In this document: positions 24,586 to 36,500 of the stretch, piece by piece
How the letters are laid out: each line of letters starts with the position of its first letter
Position numbering within the stretch: the stretch's first letter is position 1
Source: Patagioenas fasciata
Lineage: Eukaryota; Chordata; Aves; Columbiformes; Columbidae
Length of the DNA: 64,000 nucleotides
Direction of reading: 5' to 3'
NCBI RefSeq assembly: GCF_037038585.1
Contig: NC_092523.1
Coordinates: 3,291,001 to 3,355,000 of the forward strand
Made by a program: the position numbers and the translations under genes
The notes under the pieces: model-generated
What the model was told of the DNA's origin: nothing
Databases searched by the model: none
The model's input: the letters and a program-made list of their open reading frames with translations, nothing else

Positions 24586-24797
24586 AGAGTTTGGGTTGGA
24601 AGCAACGTTCAAAGCTCCCCCAGTGCCACCCCTGCCATGAGCAGGGACATCTTCACCAGCTCAGGTTGCTCAGAGCCCCGTCCAGCCTGGCCTGGGATGT
24701 CTCCAGGGATGGTTCATCCACCACCTCTCTGCCCAACCTGGGCCAGGCTCTCACCACCCTCAGGGACAACAATTTCTTCCTCATGTGCAGCCTATAG
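24586..24797 (-). repeat. CR1 LINE 3' fragment, antisense to the gene
   Basis: Read on the minus strand it gives the aggaagaaattgttgtccct block, ctggagacatcccaggccag and the ggcactgggggagctttgaa tail of the same subfamily as the 3100 copy. It is the only clear CR1 copy in the window in the reverse orientation. Confidence 0.92.
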
Positions 24798-27447
24798 GGA
24801 GAAGGAGACTGATGCGTAAGGAGGAAATATATTAATTGCCCTCTCTGTCTCTGTTCTGCTCAGTTAAATGCTGCTGCTGCTTGTTTCTCAGAGATGCAGA
24901 TGATGTGGACCCCAGCTTACCCATCCTACCTCTGCTTCTGCTAATACCTTCAAGCTAGTCCAGTAGCTCCATATGTGTGTCTGGTCTTGCGTAAACACCC
25001 CATCACCTTTTACCTCCTGGGCACGTTACACACTATTCCTGATATTAATGTGCGTAGCCCCTTCCGTGGGGGGGTGTAACAGCTCTTCAAAAGGCTCCAG
25101 CAAGACTGTTTTGAAGTCTGAGTCCCTTCGGTGCTATGGGACAACATTACACAGGGAGAAGACAAATTACCAGGGCTGGATTTCAGCCAGGACAATAGTA
25201 GGGTGAACACCTGACTCTCTTTTTTTTCCCCAAACGTGCCATTGCATCTTTAATTACAAGGTTAAGACCTCTGTTTTATGACTCATCTGAAAAAACAGCA
25301 CCTCCAACATAATTGCTTGAGCGTGTTGCCTAGGGGACTATCGCTCATTAGTGACTCAGAGGAACGAGTGCCACCTAATGAAGTGGCGCTGACTGCTGTA
25401 ATACCCCAGCTTTGCCCTTTTCATGCCTGGTCCAAGCAGCGACCAAACCAGAGCTTCCCGTAAAGGTGCGATGTCAACCTGGGCAATGCTGCAGTTAGAA
25501 GATATTTCTAACGAGGAAACCAACCAGCCAGCTCTGAATTCCTGCTCATTAGGCGTTATCAACCCATAGAAATAGGTGTGTTCAGTTAAAAAGCAAACGG
25601 TGCGTCTCATTTTGCCTGGTGAAGGATGAACATGTTGCTTCAGGCTCCCTCAGAAGCCGTAGCAGAAATGAGAGGTTGATATACCTTCCCGGTGGGAACG
25701 TCAGGTCCTTGGGTAATCCATCCGCATAGGTGTATTTTGTTTCTCTGAAATACGTAAATGCAATCATTACACAATAAGAGCCTCTTAAAAAAAAAAAAAG
25801 ACTTTTCTTTGATCGTTAGCATGCTAATCAGTGTGGATGGATCTTCTCCTTCCCTTCCAGGTGGAGGGAAACAATTGACTCGTGTAATGGGTGCCCCTTG
25901 GCCAGGGTGCATTTGTTCCTCCAGCCTATTGTTCTGGGATGAACTTTGGAACACTGTGTTTCTCTCTTGGACCAGACATTCGAATTGCCCTCGGGTTTTT
26001 TGTATTTTATTTTATTATTATTTTCTTAATGGTCATCAGGGTGTCCCTCCAGGAACTGTCTGCACAGAAGGTCTGTGACAAGCGTTAGGGCTGGAAGGTG
26101 CTGCCGTCAGTGGTGTGACTTGTATCCGTCTGCTGCACAAAGGTTCCCAGTGGACCAGGATGAATTGTGATGCTCGAAAAATGTGACACACTGTAAAGGA
26201 GAAGGGGGAAAAAAAACAAACCAGAGCATATAACCTGTAAGCCAAAAGTTATAGGGTAGAGAAAGGGTTTTTGGGAAACTGTCTCATACCTCAAACGAGA
26301 AGCAGGAAGCCTAATCTGTAGAACAATAAAGCAGGGAAAACCTCTTTCCTTGTTGGCCCAAATTCATCCCAGGCTTGCGTAGGTAATGTTTGATTAGCTT
26401 AATGAATTGGGAAAGACAGAGCAAATATATTCCTCTTTTTGATTGCGTTTTGGCTGGGAAGAAACATATAAATGGGCATCATCTAGTAGCAGCTTTTTAA
26501 GAGACCGCTTGGGTGACTTTTGCTCGAGTAAAGAGCTTTGTTAGCTCATTGTAAAACGGGGCATGCACCTGTGCAGAAAAGCTGGTGCTCCTAACCCACG
26601 CAGTCTCAACTGTCAAATATTATTAGTATTAAAACCAGCCAGGCTGGGTTTGGGTACCAGCCTTTGATCACACCTGAAAGCAGGTGCCTCCTGTGCTGTT
26701 TGTACATCTCTTTGCATGCTCAATATGTAATTTTGCCAGCAGTTAATTGCAGAACTGCCTCGCTAACAAATAAAGGATTTGGTCCTGCTGCGTTTGTGGG
26801 TTCGTTCTTGTGCGGTGTCATTTCCCACGTGTGGTTTCCTTGGGATGCCCCATTGGTGCAGATGGTGCTTGCAGGACCCCAGCTCAGGAAGGAGACCCAG
26901 GAAAGCTACAGAGTTCTGGTGCTTATCTCCAAGTGCCAAGCACTGTTTTGGGATATCCTAACGATTAGGAGCAGCAGAATAGGATGCGATATCCTGTTCT
27001 CATCTGAATTGAGTGGTTTTTTTCTAAATTAAACTGGTTCTTTTTACATAAGCATAAACTACAGCCTGGACTTCATTATAGCTTTTATTTTTGTATACAA
27101 GCTTTGCAGATGCTCGGGCTGTATTATTTTTGGATGTGTTTGTCCAGGTTTAATAGGTCACTGAGATGATCAGGCTTGTCCTGATCTTTAGTCGTGCTGT
27201 TTTGTGGTCCTAGCCCAGGATGTCTGAGACCGTTTAACTCTTGTCAAGCAGTAACTGTGACTGTATAGGATATTCTGGTAAATACTAAAGTCAATAAACA
27301 AAAGGTTGAAGTTGCCACATTCGGGAAAATCTGATGCCTGCGGTATTTTGAGCCTGGCTTTCTGCTGTAATCCAGGTTTACAGTGGGTTTAGCAGTAAGG
27401 TGAGGACACTCAGCATCTTGATGATTTCTTTTTTTCTGTCTTTTTAG

Positions 27448-27498
27448 AGTCTCCACCAGCAGCGATGTCAAGGAATGGATACTTCTTTGAAGAGAGCG
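27448..27498 (+). CDS. SLC4A11: SLC4A11 coding exon 2
   Basis: A long pyrimidine tract ending ctgtctttttag precedes the exon. It completes Glu13 and encodes SPPAAMSRNGYFFEES plus one base of Gly30, matching human ENSPTMSQNGYFEDSS. The internal ATG at 27465 (codon 19, G at -3) corresponds to the human start used by the short MSQN isoform, so an alternative leader spliced to this exon could still give protein. The frame into exon 3 is kept only if the exon ends at 27498, which makes the intron begin GCAAGT: a GC-AG intron. The nearest GT (27503) would add four bases and shift the frame to a stop in exon 3. Length 51 bp. Confidence 0.94.
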
Positions 27499-27938
27499 GC
27501 AAGTATTATTTGACTTGTTTGTGTGTAGTGTCACTGTACTGGAGGGACAGATGCACTGTGGGGTTAGCTGGACTTTAAACTCAAGAGATCCAAAAATGCA
27601 TTTAGCTTAAGCAGCATGTGAAGAGCATCCTGCATGTGTAATCTTGTACTGGAAGCAGACTCTGTGTTTTTAAATCCTGTAGATGTTCTAGATATGCAAA
27701 ACAGTAAATAATCATCTTCACATTGTCATCAGTGACTATTCTGGGTGGCTCCTTGTTTTTCAAGTTCTCTCAGGATGTTTTCCTGTAGCGCAGGCTGGCA
27801 GGTGTATCTGTGCGTCTTTTTCTGGAGTGGAAATCACGTGGAGGCATCGGATCCCTTTGGAGACAACCTGCCAGCAACATCAGGCAAACGCTGGATGGCT
27901 CTGCTAAATGCGTCTTTCAGCATGCAGTGCCCCCAAAG

Positions 27939-27961
27939 ATTTTATTATTATTATTATTATT
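27939..27961. repeat. TTA trinucleotide microsatellite
   Basis: About seven TTA units 440 bp after exon 2, flanked by gcccccaaaga and gaattaag. Confidence 0.85.
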
Positions 27962-28729
27962 TGAATTAAGTTGTGGCATTTGGAGATTTGTATCATCTGT
28001 CTCAACAGAGGTGGCTCAGCATGTACCGGGGGTTGCTAAGGAGAGATCGTATTGGGATTTCAACTCAAGCCCAGCCTCTTCAGGATGTAGTTTTGAAGGT
28101 CTTGGAGCTTCTTGCCCTTGAGAAGGTGCAGTGCTTGGAGTATTAGGGACTTCCAAATGGTGAGAGTGGAAGACTCAAATGTTATTTAGGCTTCTTGCTG
28201 TCACAAGGCTCATCTTTCTTTTTCTGGGGGGCCAAGTCTTAAGTTAACATCTGGAAAAGGGGAAGTTGAACATCTGTCAGATGTCAGCTGCAGTAGATCC
28301 AGCATCGCTTTTGACCGCGCTTCCTTTGGTACTGGCTCGCTTGCCTTCTCTGAAAGCGTTAAATGGAGCTGGTTTCTGGGTGTAAAAGGATGAAACGTAC
28401 TCTCAGCTCTATTGGGAGGTGTTTTCTGAAGGCTGGATTGAATTGTAGAAGGGCAGAAATTAATGCCTGACCTCAGGGATGCTATATTTCTTTGGTATTG
28501 GCAGGTTCCGAGAGTAGGTGGTGCATGAGGTCTGGGTGATCTTGCTCTGGCCTTCCGTGGCTTCCTTTTGGTCTCTTGGGATGTGGCTGGTGCTTTCTTG
28601 TGGATTAGGAATGTAAGAGGGTGATCCAGGTTGGGACCTGGAGGGATGACTGAGTCTCCAGCATCTGGCTGAGAGCTGTGTAAAGGCTTGGGGAGAAATT
28701 CTGCTGTGTGATATAACAAGGGCAAGCGT

Positions 28730-29476
28730 AGAGTCTGACATCTGGGCAGGAACAGCCCCAGGTTCCAGTATAAGTTGGGGAATGACCTATTAGAGAGCAG
28801 TGTAGGGAAAAGGGACCTGGGGTCCTGGGGACAGCAGGATGACCATGAGCCAGCACTGGGCCCTTGTGGCCAGGAAGGCCAATGGTACCTGGGGTGGGTT
28901 AGAAGGGGGTGGTCAGTAGGTCAGAGAGGTTCTCCTGCCCCTCTGCTCTGCCCTGGGGAGACCACACCTGGAATATTGTGTCCAGTTGTGGCCCCTCAGT
29001 TCCAGAAGGACAGGGAACTGCTGGAGAGAGTCCAGCGCAGCCACCAAGATGCTGAAGGGAGTGGAGCATCTCCCGTGTGAGGAAAGGGTGAGGGAGCTGG
29101 GGCTCTGGAGCTGCAGAAGAGGACACTGAGGGGGGACTCATTCATGGGGATCAATATGGAAAGGGGGAGTGTCAGGAGGATGGAGCCAGGCTCTTCTCAG
29201 TGACAACCAATGGTAGGACAAGGGGCAGTGGGTTCAAACTGGAACACAGGAGGTTCCACTTAAATATGAGAAGTAAGTTGTTCATGGTGAGGGTGTCAGA
29301 GCCTGGCCCAGGCTGCCCAGGGAGGTTGTGGAGTCTCCTTCTCTGCAGACATTCAAACCCGCCTGGACACCTTCCTGTGGAACCTCAGCTGGGTGTTCCT
29401 GCTCCGGCGGGGAGATTGGACTGGGTGAGCTTTTGAGGTCCCTTCCAACCCCTGACATTGTGATTCTGTGGTTTGG
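28730..29476 (+). repeat. CR1 LINE, longest copy, with remnant of ORF2 3' end
   Basis: About 750 bp. The left part (ggatgaccatgagccagcac, cttgtggccaggaaggccaa, tggaatattgtgtccagttg) corresponds to the end of the CR1 ORF2 reverse-transcriptase coding sequence plus what follows. The right part ends ccttccaacccctgacattg then tgattctgtgg. Stops and indels interrupt any frame, so it is a dead copy. Confidence 0.93.
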
Positions 29477-32400
29477 TGTCACCTATTTCATCCCAAGCCC
29501 TCCTGCCACAGGGAACATGAAGCTGTCTGTCCTAGCATTTTCTGTGGAAAGGCTCTATGTGCCACCTTCCAGGACTCAATGTTTAGTCTTCCTGAAACTG
29601 TCCAAATAACAACAAAAAAGTAGAGATCAGGATGTTTTTAGAGCGCATGTTTGTAGTTGGGGCATTCCCTGTGCGAAGCTCTCCCATGAGATATGCAACT
29701 TGGTGCCATGGCAGCGAGCATTTATTTCTGCTCTATTTGCATTATTACTCAGCTTCCTCTTTTGTTTTAAGGTGATGACACCTTAGAGGTATCATTAAGG
29801 ACATCATGAAGCTGTGTATGCTGCTTTGCTTCCCTGTGGTTTTTGGGTAGGAGGGCAGGTTGTCCTCTTCAGCCTGCCTGCAGGATTGAATGCTGTAGTA
29901 ACTGTGACTGAAAATACAGTGGATTTCTTGATTATTTCACGCTCAAATCTGCTGTCGTTCTCGTTCCTCATTACAAACTGACCTTTTTTTAAAAGTTCAG
30001 TTGCTGTTGAGTGATGAGTCACCTCCGACTGCCTGATTTAACTGCGGGCTTGTGTGTATCTGCACAGAATATATGGGCAGCACATCTTGGAGGCTGCGTG
30101 TCAATATTCGCATCCCTCCGTGCTCTCTCTGTACAGAAGTCTCACGTGCTCAGATTCTTCAAGACTTACCCAAAAACATAATCAGAGCTAGAGGAAACCA
30201 CAGAGAAAGAAGTTACCTGTTCACATGGTTTCAAAACGGCTTGTTTTGAAATGCAGCTATGTCATCATTAGGTTGTTTCTTGGCACCGCTTGCTGGGATC
30301 TGCCAGGTCATTATGGAGACCAAGAGATGTTCTTGCCCAACCTTTAAACTAAAACCAATCCTCCCAAGCTTTGTGTTGGGGGAGAAGGGACAAGAAAAAG
30401 ATAAATGTCTTCCTTTGATTGCCTTAGCACTTATATTTTCTTCCTTCTTTCTCAGTAGAGAAACATCTTTTGATATTATTGCTCTTTGCACGGTCGAGTT
30501 TTTCCTTATCTCCTCCTGAGATCGTGCATATACATATGGTTTTCTGTATTCTTAGTAATTAGGATGTTTTTGTTTCTGACCATATCTGGGGCTCTGTTCA
30601 GAGACTGTGTCTCTTTGCCAGCTTTTTCCTTACCCTTGTTGCGTTCTCAAGAGCAGCTGCGGCAATGTTAAAACTGATGTTGAGACTCCACATTTACTTT
30701 AAGCTGTTGTGATGGTAATCTTTGCTGTAGCCCCAAACCAGCACTTTGTAAGAATCTTCTGGATACTAACTGGTCATAAAAACTTAATTTAGTATTTAAT
30801 AATTTGTAGCTGTTTGTTAATTGATGAGGAAAGCCCAAGAAGGATTTTTCTAGTGAAGGGACACTAATATCTGACTGTTCTGGAAGCTGAGAGGGTTGTT
30901 ATAGTCCTAACCATATACCAACTTATTTGATAACTTCTTAACGGGCTGAAAAGCTGGAAAATTAATCAAAGGAGCCCATGTCTTTAGCTACAAGTTCCAG
31001 TTTCCATCATACTGTTTTTTCTTCCTGTGTTGCTGGAAGAATTTGACTGAAAGCCACTTTTGTGGCCTTTAGTGTGTGGCAGAAAGTAAATGCATGCAGG
31101 ATGACTGGGAGGGGGAAAAAAATCCATGTAATAGTTTGCTCTGTAGAGGCAAAACCAAGGGAAAAGACAAGGAAATAAGTTTGTACCTGCCAGTAACACG
31201 TTTCTGATGGGGAGTGTGGTGGCAGCGGGTACAATGACAGTTGTTGGCCATGTTGGGTTTTCAGCCCATGTGTGTTGTCATTTTCAATAGCTGTCCCCTT
31301 GACATTCTTGCTGATGAAAATCCATGTTTTTACTCATTCTTTTGAGTCAGTGGAACAAGGCTCTTGCACAAGCAGATGAGTAGCATTTGGTGTCCCCTCA
31401 TCCTCCCTGCGAGCAATCCGTGTGTGTTTATGTCAATTGAATCTTCCGCAAAGTTGTTTTGCCAAAATGAGTTTTTCTCCCCGGCAGCTTTAAGTGACTA
31501 ACGAGATGATTTTGCAGACCCAATCCAGACCTAAAGATAATTCGAGTCCTGATGAAATGCAGCTCGGCAATCAGTGCTCGGAATAACCGCTTATCAAGCC
31601 CCACATTGTTGGCTGTCAACCTCCTGCACCCTCCATGGTGGTGGTGGGGAAATCCAGTGCCTGCAAGGAGTGGATTAGCTCTAAAACTATCGGTATTAGC
31701 TGCAAGTGATTAAATTCTGCCAGTGTATGATGAGCTTTTTAATTGACCCCAGAACTTTCGCTGATAAGACGCAACCGGAGGGTTTCTAGTTCCTCTGGCA
31801 AAATCCGAAGGAAGTAGTCCCACTGTAGCGCTGGCGATATGTGAATTTGTTGCATTGTTTCAGAGCTGGCTCAACAGATATCGCACTGTAATATTTTATA
31901 TTTGTCTTCCACAGCGAATCCCTCACTGCTTGGTCTCTTCTGACTTATTAATTGGTTTTGCTGGCACAATAAATTGCAGTTGCATTGAAGGGCCCCAAGG
32001 CCCCAGTCTGCCTTGGGATGTTTGGGTATATTTTATCTGCTTGGTTTTGTTTTTCAGTTTGCAGTTTGGTATGTGCGCTATGGTGCGAAGGGTGGTTTGT
32101 TTTGTGTGGTGGGGTTTTTTATGTGTTTTTTCTTTTTTAAATTTTTTTTAATCTGTCTTGGAATTGTTTGCTTAACTATGAGATTAATCTGAATTTTTTT
32201 AGTGGAACAAATAGTTTCGCAATGGGTTTCCCCTGATGAGATGCCTGGTTTACCAGTAGGAGATGAGCTATTGCTACCTATGGAGAGCCCCAGGGGCTGC
32301 TTGCAGGTTTCTTGCAGATTATTATTTCTGAGAACTGTCTATTGGGAGGCCTATAATAAAATGAACTCTCCTGATTTCTGTGGGTTCTGGTACAGAGCTG

Positions 32401-33043
32401 AACCTCCACGTGCTGCTGTGTTTTGTAAAAACAAAACAAAAAATAAACACAGAGCCCCACTGAATTGCTTGGACTATTCACAACATTTCCTAGAAATCTG
32501 GCTGCAAAACACAATACTGGAATTAATTCAAAAGTGCCTGGGTGTTGTGTATTTGTTTTGGGTTTTTTTTTTACAGCAGATCAGTTCTTTCAGTTCTGTT
32601 ATGAATTATTACTGAAGTGGCAAGGGAAACTTGGTTTCCATCTGGCTCTTGGTGACAAAAGACTGACTTGAAGTGGGGTTGGAAACATGGCTGGCCAGCA
32701 GTGGAGGAGTCTGGTACTGAAAGGATTCAGGTCTGGTCTTGGTGATTCCACCTGCTAGACACTTTCTACATCTCTTTTTTCCTCCCCAGGAGGAGGTTAT
32801 GGTTTACTTCTGTGGTCTTGAAGCAGGTGGCTGTTACTCCAAAAGGCTGCAAACCCGCATCTGATGGGTTCCAGGTGGCTGCTCAAGAGCCAAGAAGCAT
32901 CACCCAATGCTTCCCTAGCTCTTCTGCCCCTTAAGCTGCTCATGGAGGGGCTGGGAGGAGAGAACATATCTCTAAATCCCATCTAGGTGACCTGGAGAAG
33001 TTATTAGTCTACCTGTGCCAACCTAGAATATTTAGCTTAATAA

Positions 33044-33562
33044 AGGAGGTCAGTCTTCTGTGCTGGGCACTGGGGAGGCCAGACCTCAAATCCTGGGGTC
33101 AGTTTTGGGCCCCTCACAACAAGAAAGGCCTTGAGGTGCTGGAGCGAATTGCGAGATGGGAACGGAGCTGGTGAGGGGCTGGAGCACAAGTGTAATGGGA
33201 GCGGCTGAGGAACCTGGGGGTTCAGCTGGAGAACAGGAGCTGAGGGGAGACCTTCTGATCTCTGAACTGCCTGAAAGGAGCTTGGAGCCAGGGGGGTCGG
33301 GCTCTGCTCCCCAGGAACAAGCGCCAGGAGCAGAGGAAACGGCCTCAAGTTGTGCCAGGGGAGGTTGAGGTTGGATGTGGGGAACAATTTCTTCCCCAAA
33401 GGGCTGTGGGGCATTGGAACAGGCTGCCCAGGGCAGTCACCATCCCTGGAGGGTTGGACAGACGGACATGAAGTTCTCAGGGACACGGGGCAGTGCCAGG
33501 GCTGGGTTATGGTTGGATTCGATCTTGAGGGTCTGTTCCAAGCAGAATGATCCTGTGATTTT
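33044..33562 (+). repeat. CR1 LINE, truncated copy in intron 2
   Basis: Contains gggcactggggaggccagac, ggggttcagctggagaacag and ggcattggaacaggctgccc, and ends gaatgatcctgtgatttt. Dispersed changes suggest an older or different subfamily than the 3100-type copies. Confidence 0.9.
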
Positions 33563-36500
33563 AAGCAAAGCATGGGAGAGAGGAACTTTGGAGTCCTTGT
33601 GCCAAACAGTTCTCAGCAGTCCAACACCCCGGTCTGTGGACATCCCCTGCCTTCCCAGTTGTCTTCTCCTGGGCTGGCACAGACCATGGCCACGTGGCTA
33701 CCTGCCACACCATGGGCGAGTCTCCTTAGGACAAAACCAGGGAGCCTTGCCAGGGAATCTCGGCTGCGAACCAAAGGAAAAGCTTAAAATTCAAGCAAGC
33801 ATCCAACTGTATGCAGAACGGCTTTATTTAATCGGTGTGGCTTAAAATTTTAATTTTGTGAGAGACAGCTTTGCAAAACATGACTTGATAGCGTTGCTAT
33901 TGCTCGATGGCTACAGCATTTCAATTGTTCTTGTCTGTGTAATGAAATAATTTGTTAGGAAGGAATCTTTCACAACTGTTTTTTCAGACTCTTTTGATTC
34001 AAAACAATAAGTAACACCCTAACTTTGAAGTTTAACCTCAGCAGGAGCATGAAAAATTTAGGCAAATATCTGTGTGAAAGATGTTCTATCCATAGGATTG
34101 GGGTTTTTTGCCTGAAAAATGAAAATTATTTTGATAAATAGGTGATTATGTGGAAATCAGCATATGAGATGTGACCAGAAACTTGTCTTAGTGTGAGAGC
34201 AGGATGGTATTTAAACCCTTTTGTCTAGAATACTGTGCAGATTGGAGAACTGATAACGCATAAAGTTCTTCCTGATCTCTCCTGAATCCTTCGATTGCTT
34301 TATCCCTGCTAATATTAACCAATTGTAAGGTTATCTAACCTTTGGAGACAACACCAGTTTTGTGCAGAGTGTAAAGGTCAGAATGGAGGTGGAGGCTCCA
34401 TTATTAGAGTTTCTTTTTGTTTGGAATTTGGGTATTTTGGGTGATGTGGTGAATCTGCAGCCCTGCATCACTCAGGGAACCAAGCAAGTCCTCTGATAGC
34501 TTAAAGCTCAGGCTGATCAATTTAGCTGAGGTTAATCAAAACCTCATGCCTTTCCTCAAAATTAGTGTCTGCTGTTGGTTTAAGTAAGTTGAAAATCCAT
34601 GAGAGTGGAAAAGTCAGATGAAGCTGAATCGTGTTTGTTTTGTTTTCAATTTAATGCCAGTATCATGATTGGTTTTTAGCTAGATACAGGGCTTAATGTT
34701 CTCCTGAGTTCCTTAACACTGTGTTCCAGCTGAGCACTGGGATGCTTAAAGAACCAGTTCTGATTTTAGGGTAGTGCTCATGTGCCAGTTGTTCCCCCCC
34801 TTCCCTTTAAAAGCTATTGAATACATACTATTATTGTTTCTGTTGTCCTCCTGTACTTGACCTGTAGTTCTTCTGAGAAAGCAGATGCAAATAGCTCTTG
34901 GGCTCTTTTGAAACAAGAACTTGCAAACTCTTGCCCTTGCCTTTTGGGCTCCAGCAGTGCCGGTGCTCTGGCTGTGAGGTTTATGGCTTGAAATGCTAAG
35001 AGTGGGGCCAACAATTGGATTTTTGGGTCTGATTCAGTGACAAAAGCATCTAAAGCAGTGATGTTAGCAGTAAAACGTTTCCTTTTCCCAGGGTGAAATG
35101 TCTGAGGCTGCTGAAGCTGCCAGGAGCACAGCACCTACTGTTGCTCCTATGTTCTGGTGAGGTGACCGTAAGTCCTGTCTTGCAAAAGCAGTGAAAAGGA
35201 CCATCCTGTAATCTGCTGCCTTTTGTGCTTAAAAGCTCATTTGAGAAATCTGAGATGGGCTAGCTGATTGGGTTTCCAAACATCGAGCTCAAAAGAACCA
35301 ATTTAATGTAACTTTAGCTTTCTGAAGAGACTTGGGGATGAGGCAACTACCACTTCTGAAGAAGAGATGCCATCCCATGATTCTGGAAGCTGGGACTTGG
35401 ATTTGGCTGTGGCAATAGGCTTTGCTGTGCAAAGAGGTGCTGTAAATGAAAACAGTCTTCCAGATTTGTGGCATACCTTGAAATCTGAGATTAAAAAGCA
35501 GTGGTTTCCAGAAAACTGCGTTGAGTATTCAGAGTGTTAATGTAGCGTATGTCCTTTAGAAATAAAGCCACCAATTTGTGCAGAGACTTGGCAGAGGTCA
35601 ATAGCTATTGACAAGCTTTGATCTTAGCTTTCTTATTTTGCCCTGCTAATCTAGCTACATGGATATGTACCTTATCTCATCCATGTAACTTTGGTTAAAA
35701 CAGTAGCAGCAATATATCTGATTAAATAAAAAATGTATAGCATGCATGTGCCCAGAACTGGATGACATCTGGGTAATGCCAAAAGGAAAAAAATACCTCA
35801 TCTCCCCCCCAGAATCTATCTTAGATGCTTTGTCTGGCGTTCTGTGCTAAACCGAGTCTGCAGCAATGTGTAGATAGATGGATTTGCACTCCTGTCCTCC
35901 TGGTTAGTGTGGATGCTTGCAGATGTTGATTAAAATACAGTGATTGGCTTTGTCTCCTCTGAGGCATAACCGAGAGGTTATACTGGGGCTGTGTCTGGCA
36001 TAAGCCTCATAACCTAGGATATGAGATGATGTTATTAGTAATAGAGCTGCTTCTCTCCCAGGAAATTGAGTGTGATTAAGATTTTTTTGGCTTTCCTGGA
36101 GAAGTCTGCAGCCCTTGGGCTGTGAGTGCTGCTCCCACAGAGCAATTAAGCTTTTCTAGGGAACGTATATGATGTGGCTGAAGTTGTGCTTCCTGCTAAC
36201 TCCTACTCTGATATATTTTATTACCCCAGGTGCAGCTGCCAGGTGCCACTAAGGCAGTGGAGGGAGAGTTAATGCCACCTCTGATTGCTGCAGCTCAATT
36301 CCCTGCTCTTCCTGGGCTCTTAAAACTCAGCTCAAAAGCCAAATAGCCACAGGGCAAAGCACCTTGTCGGGGTTGTGAGAGGGCTGATAGTGGCAGGACC
36401 TGGGAGATGAAGTGGCTCTGAGAAGGTGATGAGAGTAAGGAGAGAAGGCTGGGGGTGGATATTGAGATGTTGGAGAAAGGCAGGTCTGGGCCAGGCATGA

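Larger units (their letters stand above)
9830..27447 (+). other. SLC4A11: SLC4A11 intron 1 (17.6 kb)
   Basis: Bounded by GTGAGA and ctttttag. It begins in the CpG-rich promoter region and carries a G-run cluster at 10362-10382, a 17-base C tract at 10812-10828, a G-quadruplex motif at 13552-13568, a CpG-rich patch at about 13610-14100, a possible CR1 tail near 14750-14835, and CR1 copies at 20183-20646 and 24586-24797. A consensus donor CAG|GTAAGT at 16384 could mark an alternative leader exon. The rest is unique sequence in which I see no gene. Confidence 0.9.

Noticed and set aside
33037..33845. Open frames of 156-178 codons on both strands
   Set aside because: They overlap the CR1 copy at 33044-33562 and its flank; no gene-like features.
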